A DNA stretch of 63,516 nucleotides from Planctomycetota bacterium (GTDB lineage: Bacteria; Planctomycetota; UBA1135), in assembly GCA_002705055.1 (NCBI GenBank), contig PAHY01000036.1, positions 1 to 63,516 of the forward strand, given 5' to 3'. Shown here in pieces: positions 34,570-43,463 of this stretch; the stretch's first letter is position 1, and each line of letters opens with the position of its first letter. The notes below the pieces were generated by a model. It ran no database searches and was not told where the DNA came from. It was given only the letters and a program-made list of their open reading frames with translations. The translations under genes and the position numbers were made by a program.

Positions 34570-35451
34570 TTACCGCGGCAGAATGAGGCCCCGATAGATC
34601 ACGATCGCCGCCAGCGAGCCGTTCCCTAAGGCGATCAGGAGGAGGAGCCAGCCGAAGCGGGTGCGTCCGCGCAGCGGATCGAGGCGCAGGAGGTCACGCA
34701 GCCGGACGGCGAGGAGGACGCCCATGCCGACGCCCAGAATCGGCTCGTCGTAGGACGGACCGCGGAGCTGCATCGAAATCAGCGTCGTCGTCGCGCCCAG
34801 GGCGAAGCCGCTGAGCACCCCCACCGAGGCCCGCGCTCCCAGCCGCCAAGCGAAGGGGAATCCCGCCACGAGGATGCCGACGCGTATGGCGACCAGCCCG
34901 GTCCAGGGGACCGACGTGGCGGGTGTCCCCGCCATGAGCCACCAGGGGTCGTGGTACCCGGAGGCGAAGAACAGCTCCAGGCCGAAGCCCCCGAACACAA
35001 ACGTGAGCAGCAGGAAGAACACGGCATAGCCCAGCGCGGCGCGGCAGAAGCTCCCTCGCAGCATCGTCTGCAAGGATGGACTCATGCTGCTCTTCGCGAC
35101 GATCTGCTCGAACATGCGCGGCGTGCAGAGCAGCCCCCCGGCGAGCAGGATCCGTCGGGTCCGACGCGGAGCGCGGAACGCGACCAGGAAGAAGACTCCA
35201 AGGACTGCAGCCAGACTTGCAGCCAAGATCGCTGCGAGTGGAAGCTCCCACGGAACTCGGTTGCGACCGCCGAAGAAGGCATGCGCCACACAGGCGCCCA
35301 GCAAGGCGCCGCCGCCCCAGGTCTTCAGAGTCTCCATGAAACGCGGCAAGCGCTCCGGCGGCAGAAAGTAGACCAAGCCCAGAAGCGCCCCCCATCCAGC
35401 GAAGAACAGCGGGTGAGGCCAGACGGAAGGCGGGCAGAAGGTGAGCAGCAT
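34570..35451 (-). CDS. Multi-pass membrane protein, unknown
   Basis: The 293-residue protein has roughly seven to eight hydrophobic helices, e.g. PHPLFFAGWGALLGLVYFL, LPLAAILAASLAAVLGVFFLV, ALGYAVFFLLLTFVFGGFGLELFF and FGWLLLLIALGNGSLAAIVIY. The topology and a mid-protein SGYHDPWWLMAGTP loop loosely recall prolipoprotein diacylglyceryl transferase-like proteins, but the Lgt signature is absent, so I leave the function open. It is divergent from the double sulfatase across a 93-bp space with nested inverted repeats. Confidence 0.75.
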   Translation of the reverse strand: MLLTFCPPSVWPHPLFFAGWGALLGLVYFLPPERLPRFMETLKTWGGGALLGACVAHAFFGGRNRVPWELPLAAILAASLAAVLGVFFLVAFRAPRRTRRILLAGGLLCTPRMFEQIVAKSSMSPSLQTMLRGSFCRAALGYAVFFLLLTFVFGGFGLELFFASGYHDPWWLMAGTPATSVPWTGLVAIRVGILVAGFPFAWRLGARASVGVLSGFALGATTTLISMQLRGPSYDEPILGVGMGVLLAVRLRDLLRLDPLRGRTRFGWLLLLIALGNGSLAAIVIYRGLILPR

Positions 35452-35490
35452 CAGCCTCCTTCATCCTGGTCGGCGCGCCTTCGCCAGCCT

Positions 35491-35529
35491 GTGAAATGAC
35501 TGCAAAACGATGAACTGATCGTTTCACAC
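35491..35529. promoter_or_regulatory. Nested inverted repeats between divergent genes (possible operator)
   Basis: TGTGAAA (35491-35497) and TTTCACA (35523-35529) flank an inner pair AAACGAT (35506-35512) / ATCGTTT (35519-35525). The tract is AT-rich for this genome and lies directly upstream of the double sulfatase start at 35545. Confidence 0.45.
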
Positions 35530-35544
35530 AGCGCCGCGCGTGGA

Positions 35545-38500
35545 ATGATCGGAAGCATGCGCGGCTCCCCCCTCCGCATGCTACTCGCTCTCGGCCTGAC
35601 GCTGCCCTGGGCTGCCTCCACGAGCGCGCAAGAGCAGCAGGACGCCCCTCGCCCCAACATCATCCTGGTGCTGGTGGACGATATGGGGTTCTCGGACATC
35701 GGGCCTTACGGCGGCGAGATCGAAACCCCCACCCTCGACGCCCTGGCCGCCGGCGGCCTGCGCTACTCCCAGTTCCGCAACACCGCGCGCTGCTGCCCGA
35801 CCCGGGCGATGCTGATGACCGGGCTGCATCCGCATCAGGCCGGTATCGGCTGGATGACCCTGGGCCCCAACCAGCAGCCCGATCCGCAGCGACCGCCGGC
35901 CTACCAGGGCTATCTAAATGAGCACTGCGTCACCCTAGCGGAAGTGCTGAAGTCGGCGGGCTACGCGACCTTCATGACCGGCAAGTGGCATCTCGGCCGG
36001 CACGAGCCCAGCCTCTGGCCGCTGCAGCAGGGCTTCGACCGCTTCTGGGGATCGGTCTCCGGCGCCTTCAACTTCTTCGCGCCCGAGCACCCGCGCGGAA
36101 TTCATGACGGCAACGCGGCGATCACGGCTGCGGATCTGAAGTCCACGACGGACCGGCGCTTCTACACGACCGATGCCTTTACCGATCATGCGATCCGGTT
36201 TCTCGACGACCACTTCCAGCTGAACGCGCTCGAGGAGCCGGCCCCCTTCTTCCTCTACCTCGCTTACAACGCGCCGCACTGGCCGATGCAGGCGCACGAG
36301 GAGGACATCGCCAAGTACCGCGGCAAGTACAAGCTGGGCTGGGATGCGCTGCGGCGTCAGCGTTACGCGAGGCAGATCGACCTGGGACTGATCGACGCGG
36401 ACTGGCCGCTGAGCGAGCGTGACGGCCCCGCCCCTGCCTGGGACGAACTGGACGAGGCCAAGCAGGACGAGATGGACCTGCGCATGGCGATCTATGCGGC
36501 GATGGTCGATCGCGTCGACCAGAACTTGGGCCGACTGGTCGACTTCCTGAAGGAGCAGGAGGCCTATGAAGACACGCTGATCCTGTTCCTCTCCGATAAC
36601 GGCGGCTGCGCCGAGGGCGGGGTGCTGGGCAATCACGACATCTACGACCTCGAAGCGCGCAACGCCGCTTATGACATCGCCTATGGCCTGGCCTGGGCGA
36701 ACGCGTCCAACACGCCCTTCCGGCTCTACAAGCACTGGTCGCACGAGGGCGGCGTCGCCACGCCGTTCATCGCGCACTGGCCGGCGGGCATCGCGCCGCA
36801 GGCCGACTGGTATCGCGAGCCGGCGCAGCTGATCGACCTGATGCCGACTCTGATCGAGCTCGCGGGCGCGGCGTACCCGTCCGAGGTCGACGGCCAGTCG
36901 ATTCACCCCCTGACCGGCGTCTCGCTAACGCCCAGTTTCACCGGGGCGCCGCTGCAGCGCAGCGGGCCGATGTTCAACGAACATGAAGGCCACGGCTTCA
37001 TGCAGGACGGCCGCTGGAAGCTGGTGGGCCGCAACGTCGCGCGGCGCGATGGCTATCATCCGCGCGGCTGGGAGCTCTATGACCTCGAAGCCGACCGCAC
37101 CGAGCAGCACAACCTGGCTGGCGAGCAGCCGGAGCGGCTGAGCACGATGGCGCAGGCCTGGGAGCGCTGGGCCCACGAGACCGGCGTCTTCCCGAAGCGC
37201 AAGCCGCCGCAGGGTGCGCCCAACGTGCTGCTAATCCTCGCCGATGACCTCGGCTACTCCGATCTGGGCGCCTACGGCGGCGAGATCCCCACCCCCAACC
37301 TGGACGCGCTCGCTGCAGAAGGCGTGCGCTTCTCGCAGTTCACCAACTCGGCGCGCTGCTGCCCCTCCCGCGCCTCGCTGCTGACCGGTCTGCATCCGCA
37401 CGAAACTGGCGTCGGCTCCTTCGCGACCGCGCAGCCGCGCGCCGGCGGCGGGCCGGCCTACACCGGCCACCTCTCCGCCGACTGCGCCACCCTGGCCGAG
37501 CTCCTGGGCGACGCGGGCTACTCGACCTGGATGGTCGGCAAGTGGCATCTCGGCACGCCGGGTCCGATCGAGCGCGGCTTCCAGAACTACTACGGCTACC
37601 GCAACTTCCTCGCCCACTCGGAGAATCAGTGGGACCCGTCGAAGTACGGCCGTCTGCCGGCATACCGAGAACCGGAGCTGGACTTCGGCGAGGACTTCTA
37701 CGTCACGGATGCCTTCACGGCCTACGCGCGCGCGTTCCTCGACCAGGCGCGCGAGCAGGAGCGCCCCTGGTTCCTCTACCTCGCGCATTCCTCGCCGCAC
37801 TTCCCGATTCAGGCGCCGCGCGCCTCGATCGACCGCCACCTCGCGACCTACCGGCGCGGCTGGGATGTGCTGCGCCGCGAGCGTCTGGAGCGCATGCAGC
37901 GCCTGGGGCTGATCGACCCCTCGCTGACCCTGCCGCCGCGCAGCCTGGTGCCGGTCGACCGGGAGGACATCGCCAACGGCTTCCCCGGCCAGCCGAACCC
38001 GGCCTGGGACGCGCTCACGCCGGCGCGCCGCGAAGACCTGGCCTATCGGATGGCGACCTTCGCGGCGATGGTCGAACACGTCGACCAGGGCATCGGGCGG
38101 ATCGTCGAAGACCTGCGCGCACACGGCGAGCTCGACAACACGCTGATCCTCTTTCTGTCCGACAATGGCGCCTGCTACGAGTGGGGTCCCTTTGGCTTTG
38201 ACGGTCCTTCGCGACGCGGCACGACCACGCTGCACGAAGGCGAAGCGCTGCTGCAGATCGGCCAGGACGGCACTCATCAGAGCTACGGCTCCGGCTGGGC
38301 GATCCTCGGCAACACGCCGCTGAACCTGTACAAGCACTTCGCTCACGAAGGCGGAATCAGCAGCCCGCTGATCGCGCATTGGCCGGCGCAGCTGCCAAGG
38401 CGCACGGCATGGGTCACCGAGCCCGCCCACATCATGGATCTGGTGCCGACGGTGCTGGAAGCGGCTGGGCTGGAATACCCCGAAGCGCGGCGCACCACCC

Positions 38501-39261
38501 CGCTGCAGCCGCTCTCCGGCCTATCGCTGCTTCCCGCGATGCGCGGCCAGTCGCTGGTCGACGCCGAGGATGAGGTCGTTGCGGAGCGCGCGCTCGCCTA
38601 CGAGCATCAGCTGGCGCGCGCGCTGCGGCGCGGCAAATGGAAGCTGGTCTGGGGCAAGCGCATGCCGACGGAGCCACGCTGGGAGCTCTACGACCTGGAA
38701 GCGGACCGGACCGAACAGCACGACCTCGCCGCGCAGCACCCGGAGCTGGTGCAGGAGCTGGCGGCGGAGTGGGAGGCTTGGGCGCGTGAGGTCGGCGCCG
38801 ATCCCTTCCCGCTGCCGGACCCCGCCGGGGACCCCAGCCTGTGGATCGCGGATCGAGCCATTCATGTAGCCGCGCTCGTCGAGCTGGAGGAGGACGCGCA
38901 GGGGGTCCTGGTCGCCCAGGGCGGGCGCGTGCATGGCTTCAGCCTGCACCTCGATCAGGGAGTGCCGGTCTTTGAAGTGCGCAGGGACGGCGCGGTGCAG
39001 ACCCTGCGCGCGCCGCGGCCCGTGACCGGGCGTGCGCTGATTGTCGCGGAGCTGAATGACGAACACCTTGAGCTGCAGATCGACGGCGAACTCGTCGCGC
39101 AGGCTGCGTCGCCCGGCCTGCTGCCCGGCCAGCCCACCGACCCGCGCGAAGTCGGACGTGACAACCAGACCGCCGTCGGCAGCTACGCATCCCCCCACGC
39201 CTTCCGCGGCGGGCGGATCCTGGACACCGACGTGTTCTGCCTCGAGGTCCTGCGCGACTAG
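35545..39261 (+). CDS. Fused double arylsulfatase with C-terminal lectin-like domain
   Basis: The 1238-residue secreted protein has a signal peptide (cleavage after STSAQ, about residue 29). Sulfatase domain 1 (about 36-550) carries the formylglycine motif CCPTR at Cys83, and sulfatase domain 2 (about 557-1080) carries CCPSR at Cys605. Each has its own metal-site VLVDDMGFSDIG / ILADDLGYSDLG, GKWHLG and LFLSDNG segments. A C-terminal beta domain (about 1095-1238) resembles a LamG-type module. Both catalytic centres look complete and Cys-type, so they need formylglycine-generating enzyme, which is not in this window. Likely substrate: sulfated polysaccharides. Confidence 0.93.
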   Translation: MIGSMRGSPLRMLLALGLTLPWAASTSAQEQQDAPRPNIILVLVDDMGFSDIGPYGGEIETPTLDALAAGGLRYSQFRNTARCCPTRAMLMTGLHPHQAGIGWMTLGPNQQPDPQRPPAYQGYLNEHCVTLAEVLKSAGYATFMTGKWHLGRHEPSLWPLQQGFDRFWGSVSGAFNFFAPEHPRGIHDGNAAITAADLKSTTDRRFYTTDAFTDHAIRFLDDHFQLNALEEPAPFFLYLAYNAPHWPMQAHEEDIAKYRGKYKLGWDALRRQRYARQIDLGLIDADWPLSERDGPAPAWDELDEAKQDEMDLRMAIYAAMVDRVDQNLGRLVDFLKEQEAYEDTLILFLSDNGGCAEGGVLGNHDIYDLEARNAAYDIAYGLAWANASNTPFRLYKHWSHEGGVATPFIAHWPAGIAPQADWYREPAQLIDLMPTLIELAGAAYPSEVDGQSIHPLTGVSLTPSFTGAPLQRSGPMFNEHEGHGFMQDGRWKLVGRNVARRDGYHPRGWELYDLEADRTEQHNLAGEQPERLSTMAQAWERWAHETGVFPKRKPPQGAPNVLLILADDLGYSDLGAYGGEIPTPNLDALAAEGVRFSQFTNSARCCPSRASLLTGLHPHETGVGSFATAQPRAGGGPAYTGHLSADCATLAELLGDAGYSTWMVGKWHLGTPGPIERGFQNYYGYRNFLAHSENQWDPSKYGRLPAYREPELDFGEDFYVTDAFTAYARAFLDQAREQERPWFLYLAHSSPHFPIQAPRASIDRHLATYRRGWDVLRRERLERMQRLGLIDPSLTLPPRSLVPVDREDIANGFPGQPNPAWDALTPARREDLAYRMATFAAMVEHVDQGIGRIVEDLRAHGELDNTLILFLSDNGACYEWGPFGFDGPSRRGTTTLHEGEALLQIGQDGTHQSYGSGWAILGNTPLNLYKHFAHEGGISSPLIAHWPAQLPRRTAWVTEPAHIMDLVPTVLEAAGLEYPEARRTTPLQPLSGLSLLPAMRGQSLVDAEDEVVAERALAYEHQLARALRRGKWKLVWGKRMPTEPRWELYDLEADRTEQHDLAAQHPELVQELAAEWEAWAREVGADPFPLPDPAGDPSLWIADRAIHVAALVELEEDAQGVLVAQGGRVHGFSLHLDQGVPVFEVRRDGAVQTLRAPRPVTGRALIVAELNDEHLELQIDGELVAQAASPGLLPGQPTDPREVGRDNQTAVGSYASPHAFRGGRILDTDVFCLEVLRD

Positions 39262-40277
39262 AGCAGCCGCAGCCCCAGCAGCAGGAAGCCGATCTGTCCG
39301 GCCCAGACCAGCACCCCTGCGAGCAGGGCGCGCGGCCCTTGGCGCAGCAGCACCCGCAGCTGCAGCTGCAGGCCGATCCCGGCCATCGCGATCGTCAGCG
39401 CGATCTTGGCGAGGTCGCCCAGCACCGCGGCGACCGCATCGGGCAGGAAGCCCGCCGTGCGCGCCGCAGCCAGGACGAGGAAGCCGAGCAGATAACCCGG
39501 CAGCAGCTTGTGCAGCCCGCGCGGCGCGGCGGTGTCCTGGATGCCGCGCCGGCGTGACTGCCGCAGGGCCAGGAACAGCACGATCGGAATCAACAGCGCG
39601 ATCCGACCCATCTTGACCGCCGTCGCTCCGACCCCCACTTCCTCGGAGACGGTGTAGCCGGCGGCGACCACATGACCGACCGCGTGCAGACTGCCGCCGG
39701 TCAGCACGATGGCGTCGTCGGCCGGCGCCTGCAGCGCGAAGACCAGCGCCGGCAGCACGAAGATGCCGACCGTGCCGAGCAGATTGACCACGCCGACGGA
39801 GAGCGCGACCTCTTCTTCCTCGGCGTCGACAAAGGGCGCCGCCGCGGCGATCGCCGAGGAGCCGCACACCGCGGTGCCCACCCCCAGCGTCCAGCCTAAG
39901 CCGGGACCCAAGCCGCAAAGCCGCGCGATGAAGACGCCGAGGAACAGCGTCGCGGCCATCATCGCCACCAGCAGCAGGGCGGTCGGCCAACCGAGTTCGG
40001 CCAGCGCGCCGCCGTCGAGCCGCGCGCCCAGCAAACCGATCGCCAGCGCGAGCACCGTCTTCTCGGCGTACTTGAGCCCCGGTCGCGTCGTGGCGCTGGG
40101 CGTGACGAACTGGCCGATCAGAAAGCCAAGCAGGATGGCTAGGCTGACGCCACCCAGGCTCCAGCCGTCGATCGTTTGCTGCAGCCAGGGCGTCGCGAAG
40201 TGACAGCCAAGGCCGAGGGCGGCGGCCCATGCGAGGCCGGGAAGTTGCGGGGGGCGCGGAAGCACCGTGGCGCGCAA
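39258..40277 (-). CDS. YeiH-family putative sulfate exporter
   Basis: The 339-residue protein has about ten membrane helices and the conserved segments YAEKTVLALAIGLLGARLD, WTLGVGTAVCGSSAIAAAAPFVDAEEEEVALSVGVVNLLGTVGIF, TGGSLHAVGHVVAAGYTVSEEVGVGATAVKMGRIALLIPIV and LGDLAKIALTIAMAGIGLQ, typical of the UPF0324/YeiH group (Psi-type). Family members are annotated as putative sulfate exporters. It is tail-to-tail with the double sulfatase (4-base overlap), a suggestive link to removal of released sulfate. Confidence 0.92.
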   Translation of the reverse strand: MRATVLPRPPQLPGLAWAAALGLGCHFATPWLQQTIDGWSLGGVSLAILLGFLIGQFVTPSATTRPGLKYAEKTVLALAIGLLGARLDGGALAELGWPTALLLVAMMAATLFLGVFIARLCGLGPGLGWTLGVGTAVCGSSAIAAAAPFVDAEEEEVALSVGVVNLLGTVGIFVLPALVFALQAPADDAIVLTGGSLHAVGHVVAAGYTVSEEVGVGATAVKMGRIALLIPIVLFLALRQSRRRGIQDTAAPRGLHKLLPGYLLGFLVLAAARTAGFLPDAVAAVLGDLAKIALTIAMAGIGLQLQLRVLLRQGPRALLAGVLVWAGQIGFLLLGLRLL

Positions 40278-40291
40278 CTTACAATCCCCGC

Positions 40292-41170
40292 GTGAACGCG
40301 TCCTCTCCCGCCGAGGCTCCCTTTGCCGAGCGCGTCGCCGCCCTGCCGCAGCTGGGGCTGGGGATCTCGACGGAATACGAGGCGGGCAAGCATGGTCTCG
40401 ATCCGCTGGCGCTGCACCGGGCGCACCCGGAGCTGGTGCAGTTTCTCGAGGTGGGCGCGGACCTCGAGCGCGGGTTGGACGCCGACGCGCGCGCCTGGGC
40501 GCAAGCCGGCCTGCCCACCACCTACCACTTCCTGGACGTCAACCTGGAAGAGGGCGAGGACCTGGAGCGCGACTGGACCGCTGCCACGGTCGAGGCCGCG
40601 CGCTCGATCGGCGCCGCTTGGCTGTGCGGCGACGCCGGGCTCTGGCACATCGGCGTGCGCGACCTCGGTCACGGCGTGCTGATGCCGCCGATTCTTGAAC
40701 CCGAATCGGTCGCCGAGATGGCGCGCAACGTCCGCCGCCTGCGCCGCTGGTCGGGGATGGAAGTGCTGCCGGAGAACCCGCCGGCGCACGTCTACCTGGG
40801 ACGCATGCACCTCGCGGACTACTTCGCGAGCGTGGCCGAGCAGGCGGACTGCGGCTTGCTGCTCGACGCCGCGCACCTCGCCGCCTATCAGCTGGTCACC
40901 GGGCACGACCCGCTGGAAGCGCTCGATCGCTTCCCGGCCGAACGCATCGTCGAGATGCACGTCGCCGGCGGCCGACGCTTCGCGCACGAAGGCGAGACCT
41001 TCATCGAAGATGATCACGGCGTGGCGGTGCTCGACGAGACCTGGGCGATCGTGGAAGAGCTGATTCCGCGCGCCAGCAATCTGCGCGCGCTCGTCTTCGA
41101 GTGCGAACGGAACCGCGCCAACGAGGTCGTTCCTACCTTTGAACGCCTGGCCGGGATGCTGGCGCGATGA
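40292..41170 (+). CDS. DUF692 family (multinuclear non-heme iron oxidative enzyme-like, MNIO) protein
   Basis: MNIO enzymes (e.g. MbnB, BufB families) modify Cys residues in ribosomal peptides using two or three irons. The 292-residue TIM-barrel protein has counterparts of the metal-site motifs: GLGISTEYE at the N-terminus, YHFLDVNLEE, a central GDAGLWHIG, VLPENPPAHVYLG, LLLDAAHLAAY, IVEMHVAGGRRF, DDHGVAVLDETWAIV and FECERNRANEV. Several differ from the common VENxS/DxNN/THG forms, so it is a divergent clade. Start is GTG 40292; an upstream frame to 40229 would cross the divergent yeiH start. It overlaps the partner gene by 4 bases. No precursor peptide was seen. Confidence 0.8.
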   Translation: MNASSPAEAPFAERVAALPQLGLGISTEYEAGKHGLDPLALHRAHPELVQFLEVGADLERGLDADARAWAQAGLPTTYHFLDVNLEEGEDLERDWTAATVEAARSIGAAWLCGDAGLWHIGVRDLGHGVLMPPILEPESVAEMARNVRRLRRWSGMEVLPENPPAHVYLGRMHLADYFASVAEQADCGLLLDAAHLAAYQLVTGHDPLEALDRFPAERIVEMHVAGGRRFAHEGETFIEDDHGVAVLDETWAIVEELIPRASNLRALVFECERNRANEVVPTFERLAGMLAR

Positions 41171-41946
41171 TCGACCACCGCCTGCTGCAGCGGACGCTGT
41201 TTCGCGCCCAGATGGACCCGGCCTTCGCCGCGGAAGTGCGCGCCAGCACGGATCCCCGCCTGGCCCTGCTGCGCGCAGCATCTTCAGCCGGCATCACCGC
41301 CGACCCGCGCGGTACGCGGCGGCTGCAGGTGCTTGGCAACGCCACCCTGGAATATCGGCTGTGTCTGGCCAGCTGCGACGATCCGCGCGGGCGACTTGAA
41401 GCCTTCGCCAGCAGCCCGGAATTTCACGCCGCGATCGAGCAGGACCAGCCGCTGCCACACGCCGCCGGCAGCTATCTGCAGCGCGTGCTCGCCGAGCAGC
41501 CCTGGCCTGCCGCCTTGGCGAAGCTCGAGGCACAGCTGGCGAGACTGCGTCGGGCCCCCGATGGTCCGCAGCCCCCAGCCGGCTGCTGGCAGCGCAGCCA
41601 TCGCGCCTGCGTCGTGCGCCTGCCGGCCGGCACCCTGGCCTACGCCGCGGCGATTCAACAGGCGCTGCACGCCGGCCAGCCCTGCCCGGCCGCGCCCGCG
41701 CCGCCCTCGGGCGAAACGGAAGCGCTGCTGCTGCACGCTCCCCCGTCGACGCATCGCTGGAAGCTCGCGGACGCCATCCCGGAGGAGGTCAACGAGGCCG
41801 TCGCGGCTCTGTTTGAGCGCGCGGGCGAAGCGCTCGATGAGGCCGCCCTCGAAGCCTTCGCCGCCGCGTACGGCGCGCGCGCGGAGGATCTGCTGCCGCT
41901 GATGCACGACTACGCGCGCGACGGCGCCCTCGTGCTGGGAACATGA
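41167..41946 (+). CDS. MNIO partner protein (helical, DUF2063/BufC-like position)
   Basis: The 259-residue, mostly helical protein has an N-terminal 40 residues (LLQRTLFRAQMDPAFAAEVRAS) that look like the helical start of putative DNA-binding/peptide-recognition partners paired with DUF692 enzymes. The middle is Ala/Pro-rich with SCDDPRGRLEAFASSPEFHAAI. The C-terminal region (LADAIPEEVNEAVAALFERAGEALDEAALEAFAAAYGARAEDLLPLMHDYARDGALVL) could be a substrate-binding helix bundle. Coupled to the enzyme by ATGA overlap and to the transporter downstream by 4 bases. Assignment rests mainly on context. Confidence 0.55.
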   Translation: MIDHRLLQRTLFRAQMDPAFAAEVRASTDPRLALLRAASSAGITADPRGTRRLQVLGNATLEYRLCLASCDDPRGRLEAFASSPEFHAAIEQDQPLPHAAGSYLQRVLAEQPWPAALAKLEAQLARLRRAPDGPQPPAGCWQRSHRACVVRLPAGTLAYAAAIQQALHAGQPCPAAPAPPSGETEALLLHAPPSTHRWKLADAIPEEVNEAVAALFERAGEALDEAALEAFAAAYGARAEDLLPLMHDYARDGALVLGT

Positions 41947-42875
41947 ACCAGTCCGGCGAAGCGCGATCCTCCCCTAGCGAACGGCCGCGCTGGGCCTGGC
42001 CGCTGTTGTTCGCCGCCGTGCTCGCCGTTTCGACCGGTGCGCTGTTCGTGCGGCTCGCCGACCCCGCCCCGGCGATGGCGAAAGCAGCCTGGCGCTGCAC
42101 CATCGCAGCGCTGGTCCTGCTCGCGGTCGGGCACCAGGCCACCGCACGCGCCTGGGCCGAGGCCAGCCCGCGCACGCGCCGCCAGCTCATCCTGGCCGGC
42201 TTCGTCCTGGCGGTGCACTTCGGCACCTGGATCCTCTCGCTGTCGTACACGACGGTCACCAGCACGATGGTGCTGGGCTCGACCGCTCCGGCCTGGACGG
42301 CGCTGCTCGCGCCGCGGCTGATCGGCGAGCGCACCACCCGCGCGCAGTGGCAAGGCATCCTGCTCTGCGGCGTCGGCATCGCGCTGCTGGCTTTCTGGCC
42401 CGATGCGAGCCCAGGCGGGGACAGCGCCGGCCCGACGGCCTCCCAGCCGCTGCTCGGCAACCTGCTCGCCCTCGCCGGCGCGATCAGCTTTTCACTGTTC
42501 TTGATCGTCGGACGCACCGCGCAGCGCTCGGTCCCGGCGCTCCCCTACCTCGGCATCGCCTATGCCGGCGCCGCGGTGTTTCTGATCCTCGGCTGCTTGC
42601 TGCTGGGTCTGCCGCTGACCGGCTTTGACGCCAGGACCTACGGTTGGCTGCTCGCGCTCGCTCTGGTGCCGCAGCTGATCGGGCACTCCGGCTACAACCT
42701 GGCCCTGCGCTTTTTCTCTGCCGCGACGGTGTCCATCCTCCTGATCGGTGAACCGATCTTCGGCACGGTCCTGGCCTGGCTGTTCCTGGCCGAGCCACCC
42801 ACCACCGGCGAGCTGCTTGGTGGCGTCTTTCTGCTGCTCGGCATCGTGCGAACCGCGCGCGGCGCGGCGCGCTAG
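41943..42875 (+). CDS. EamA/DMT-family transporter
   Basis: The 310-residue protein has ten membrane helices in two homologous halves, with ALFVRLADPAPAMAKAAWRCTIAALVLLA and TTVTSTMVLGSTAPAWTALLAPRLIGE in the first EamA domain and GHSGYNLALRFFSAATVSILLIGEPIFGTVLAWLFLAEPPTTGELLGGVFLLLGI in the second. Family members export amino acids, nucleosides or other metabolites. The 4-base overlap with the MNIO partner gene places it in the same operon, as possible exporter of the product. Confidence 0.9.
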   Translation: MNQSGEARSSPSERPRWAWPLLFAAVLAVSTGALFVRLADPAPAMAKAAWRCTIAALVLLAVGHQATARAWAEASPRTRRQLILAGFVLAVHFGTWILSLSYTTVTSTMVLGSTAPAWTALLAPRLIGERTTRAQWQGILLCGVGIALLAFWPDASPGGDSAGPTASQPLLGNLLALAGAISFSLFLIVGRTAQRSVPALPYLGIAYAGAAVFLILGCLLLGLPLTGFDARTYGWLLALALVPQLIGHSGYNLALRFFSAATVSILLIGEPIFGTVLAWLFLAEPPTTGELLGGVFLLLGIVRTARGAAR

Positions 42876-42893
42876 CGCTCGGCGCAGCGCCGC

Positions 42894-43454
42894 CTACCAG
42901 GGGCTGCCGGCCCCGCCCTCTTCCGGCAGGCTGCCCGGCTCGTCGGTGACCCAGGCCCAGAGTTCCTGGTCGAGGACCTCGCCGTCCTTGATCGCGCTGC
43001 GCCGCAGCAGCGCTTCGCGGACATAGCCCGCCTTCTCGAGCACGCGCGCCGAACCCCGATTGCGCTGGAACAGCCGCGCCTCGACGCGGGTCAGGCCAAA
43101 CTCGCGCACCAGCCAGGGCGTGACCGCCTGCACCGCCTCGGTGGTGATCCCGCGGCCGGCGAAGGCCGTGCCGATCCAGTATCCGATCTCGCGCGTCAGC
43201 CGCTCGACGTCATCGCGCAGCTTCCAGCCGATGGTGCCGACGCAGGCGCCGTCGACCTCGATCGCCAGGACGTGCGGCGTTTCCTCGGCCAGGACCGTCG
43301 ACAACCACTTGTGCGCGTCGCCCAGGCCATAGGGATGCGGAAAGCGATCGGGCAGATCGCGGGCGACCACCGGATCGTTGGCGTGCTCGGCCAGCGATGC
43401 AGCATCCTCCGCCCGCAAGGGGCGGATCCGCGCCTGACTCAGATCAAACTCCAC
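42894..43454 (-). CDS. GNAT acetyltransferase, RimJ/RimL type
   Basis: The 186-residue protein has the RimJ/L-type layout: IRPLRAEDAASLAEHANDPVVARDLPDRFPHPYGLGDAHKWL, then ACVGTIGWKLRDD, EIGYWIGTAFAGRGITTEAVQAVTPWLV (acetyl-CoA loop), and VEARLFQRNRGSARVLEKAGYVREALLRRSAIKDGEVLDQELWAWV. Members acetylate N-terminal amines of proteins or small metabolites. Convergent with the EamA transporter. Confidence 0.92.
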   Translation of the reverse strand: MEFDLSQARIRPLRAEDAASLAEHANDPVVARDLPDRFPHPYGLGDAHKWLSTVLAEETPHVLAIEVDGACVGTIGWKLRDDVERLTREIGYWIGTAFAGRGITTEAVQAVTPWLVREFGLTRVEARLFQRNRGSARVLEKAGYVREALLRRSAIKDGEVLDQELWAWVTDEPGSLPEEGGAGSPW

Positions 43455-43463
43455 GCGCCAAGC

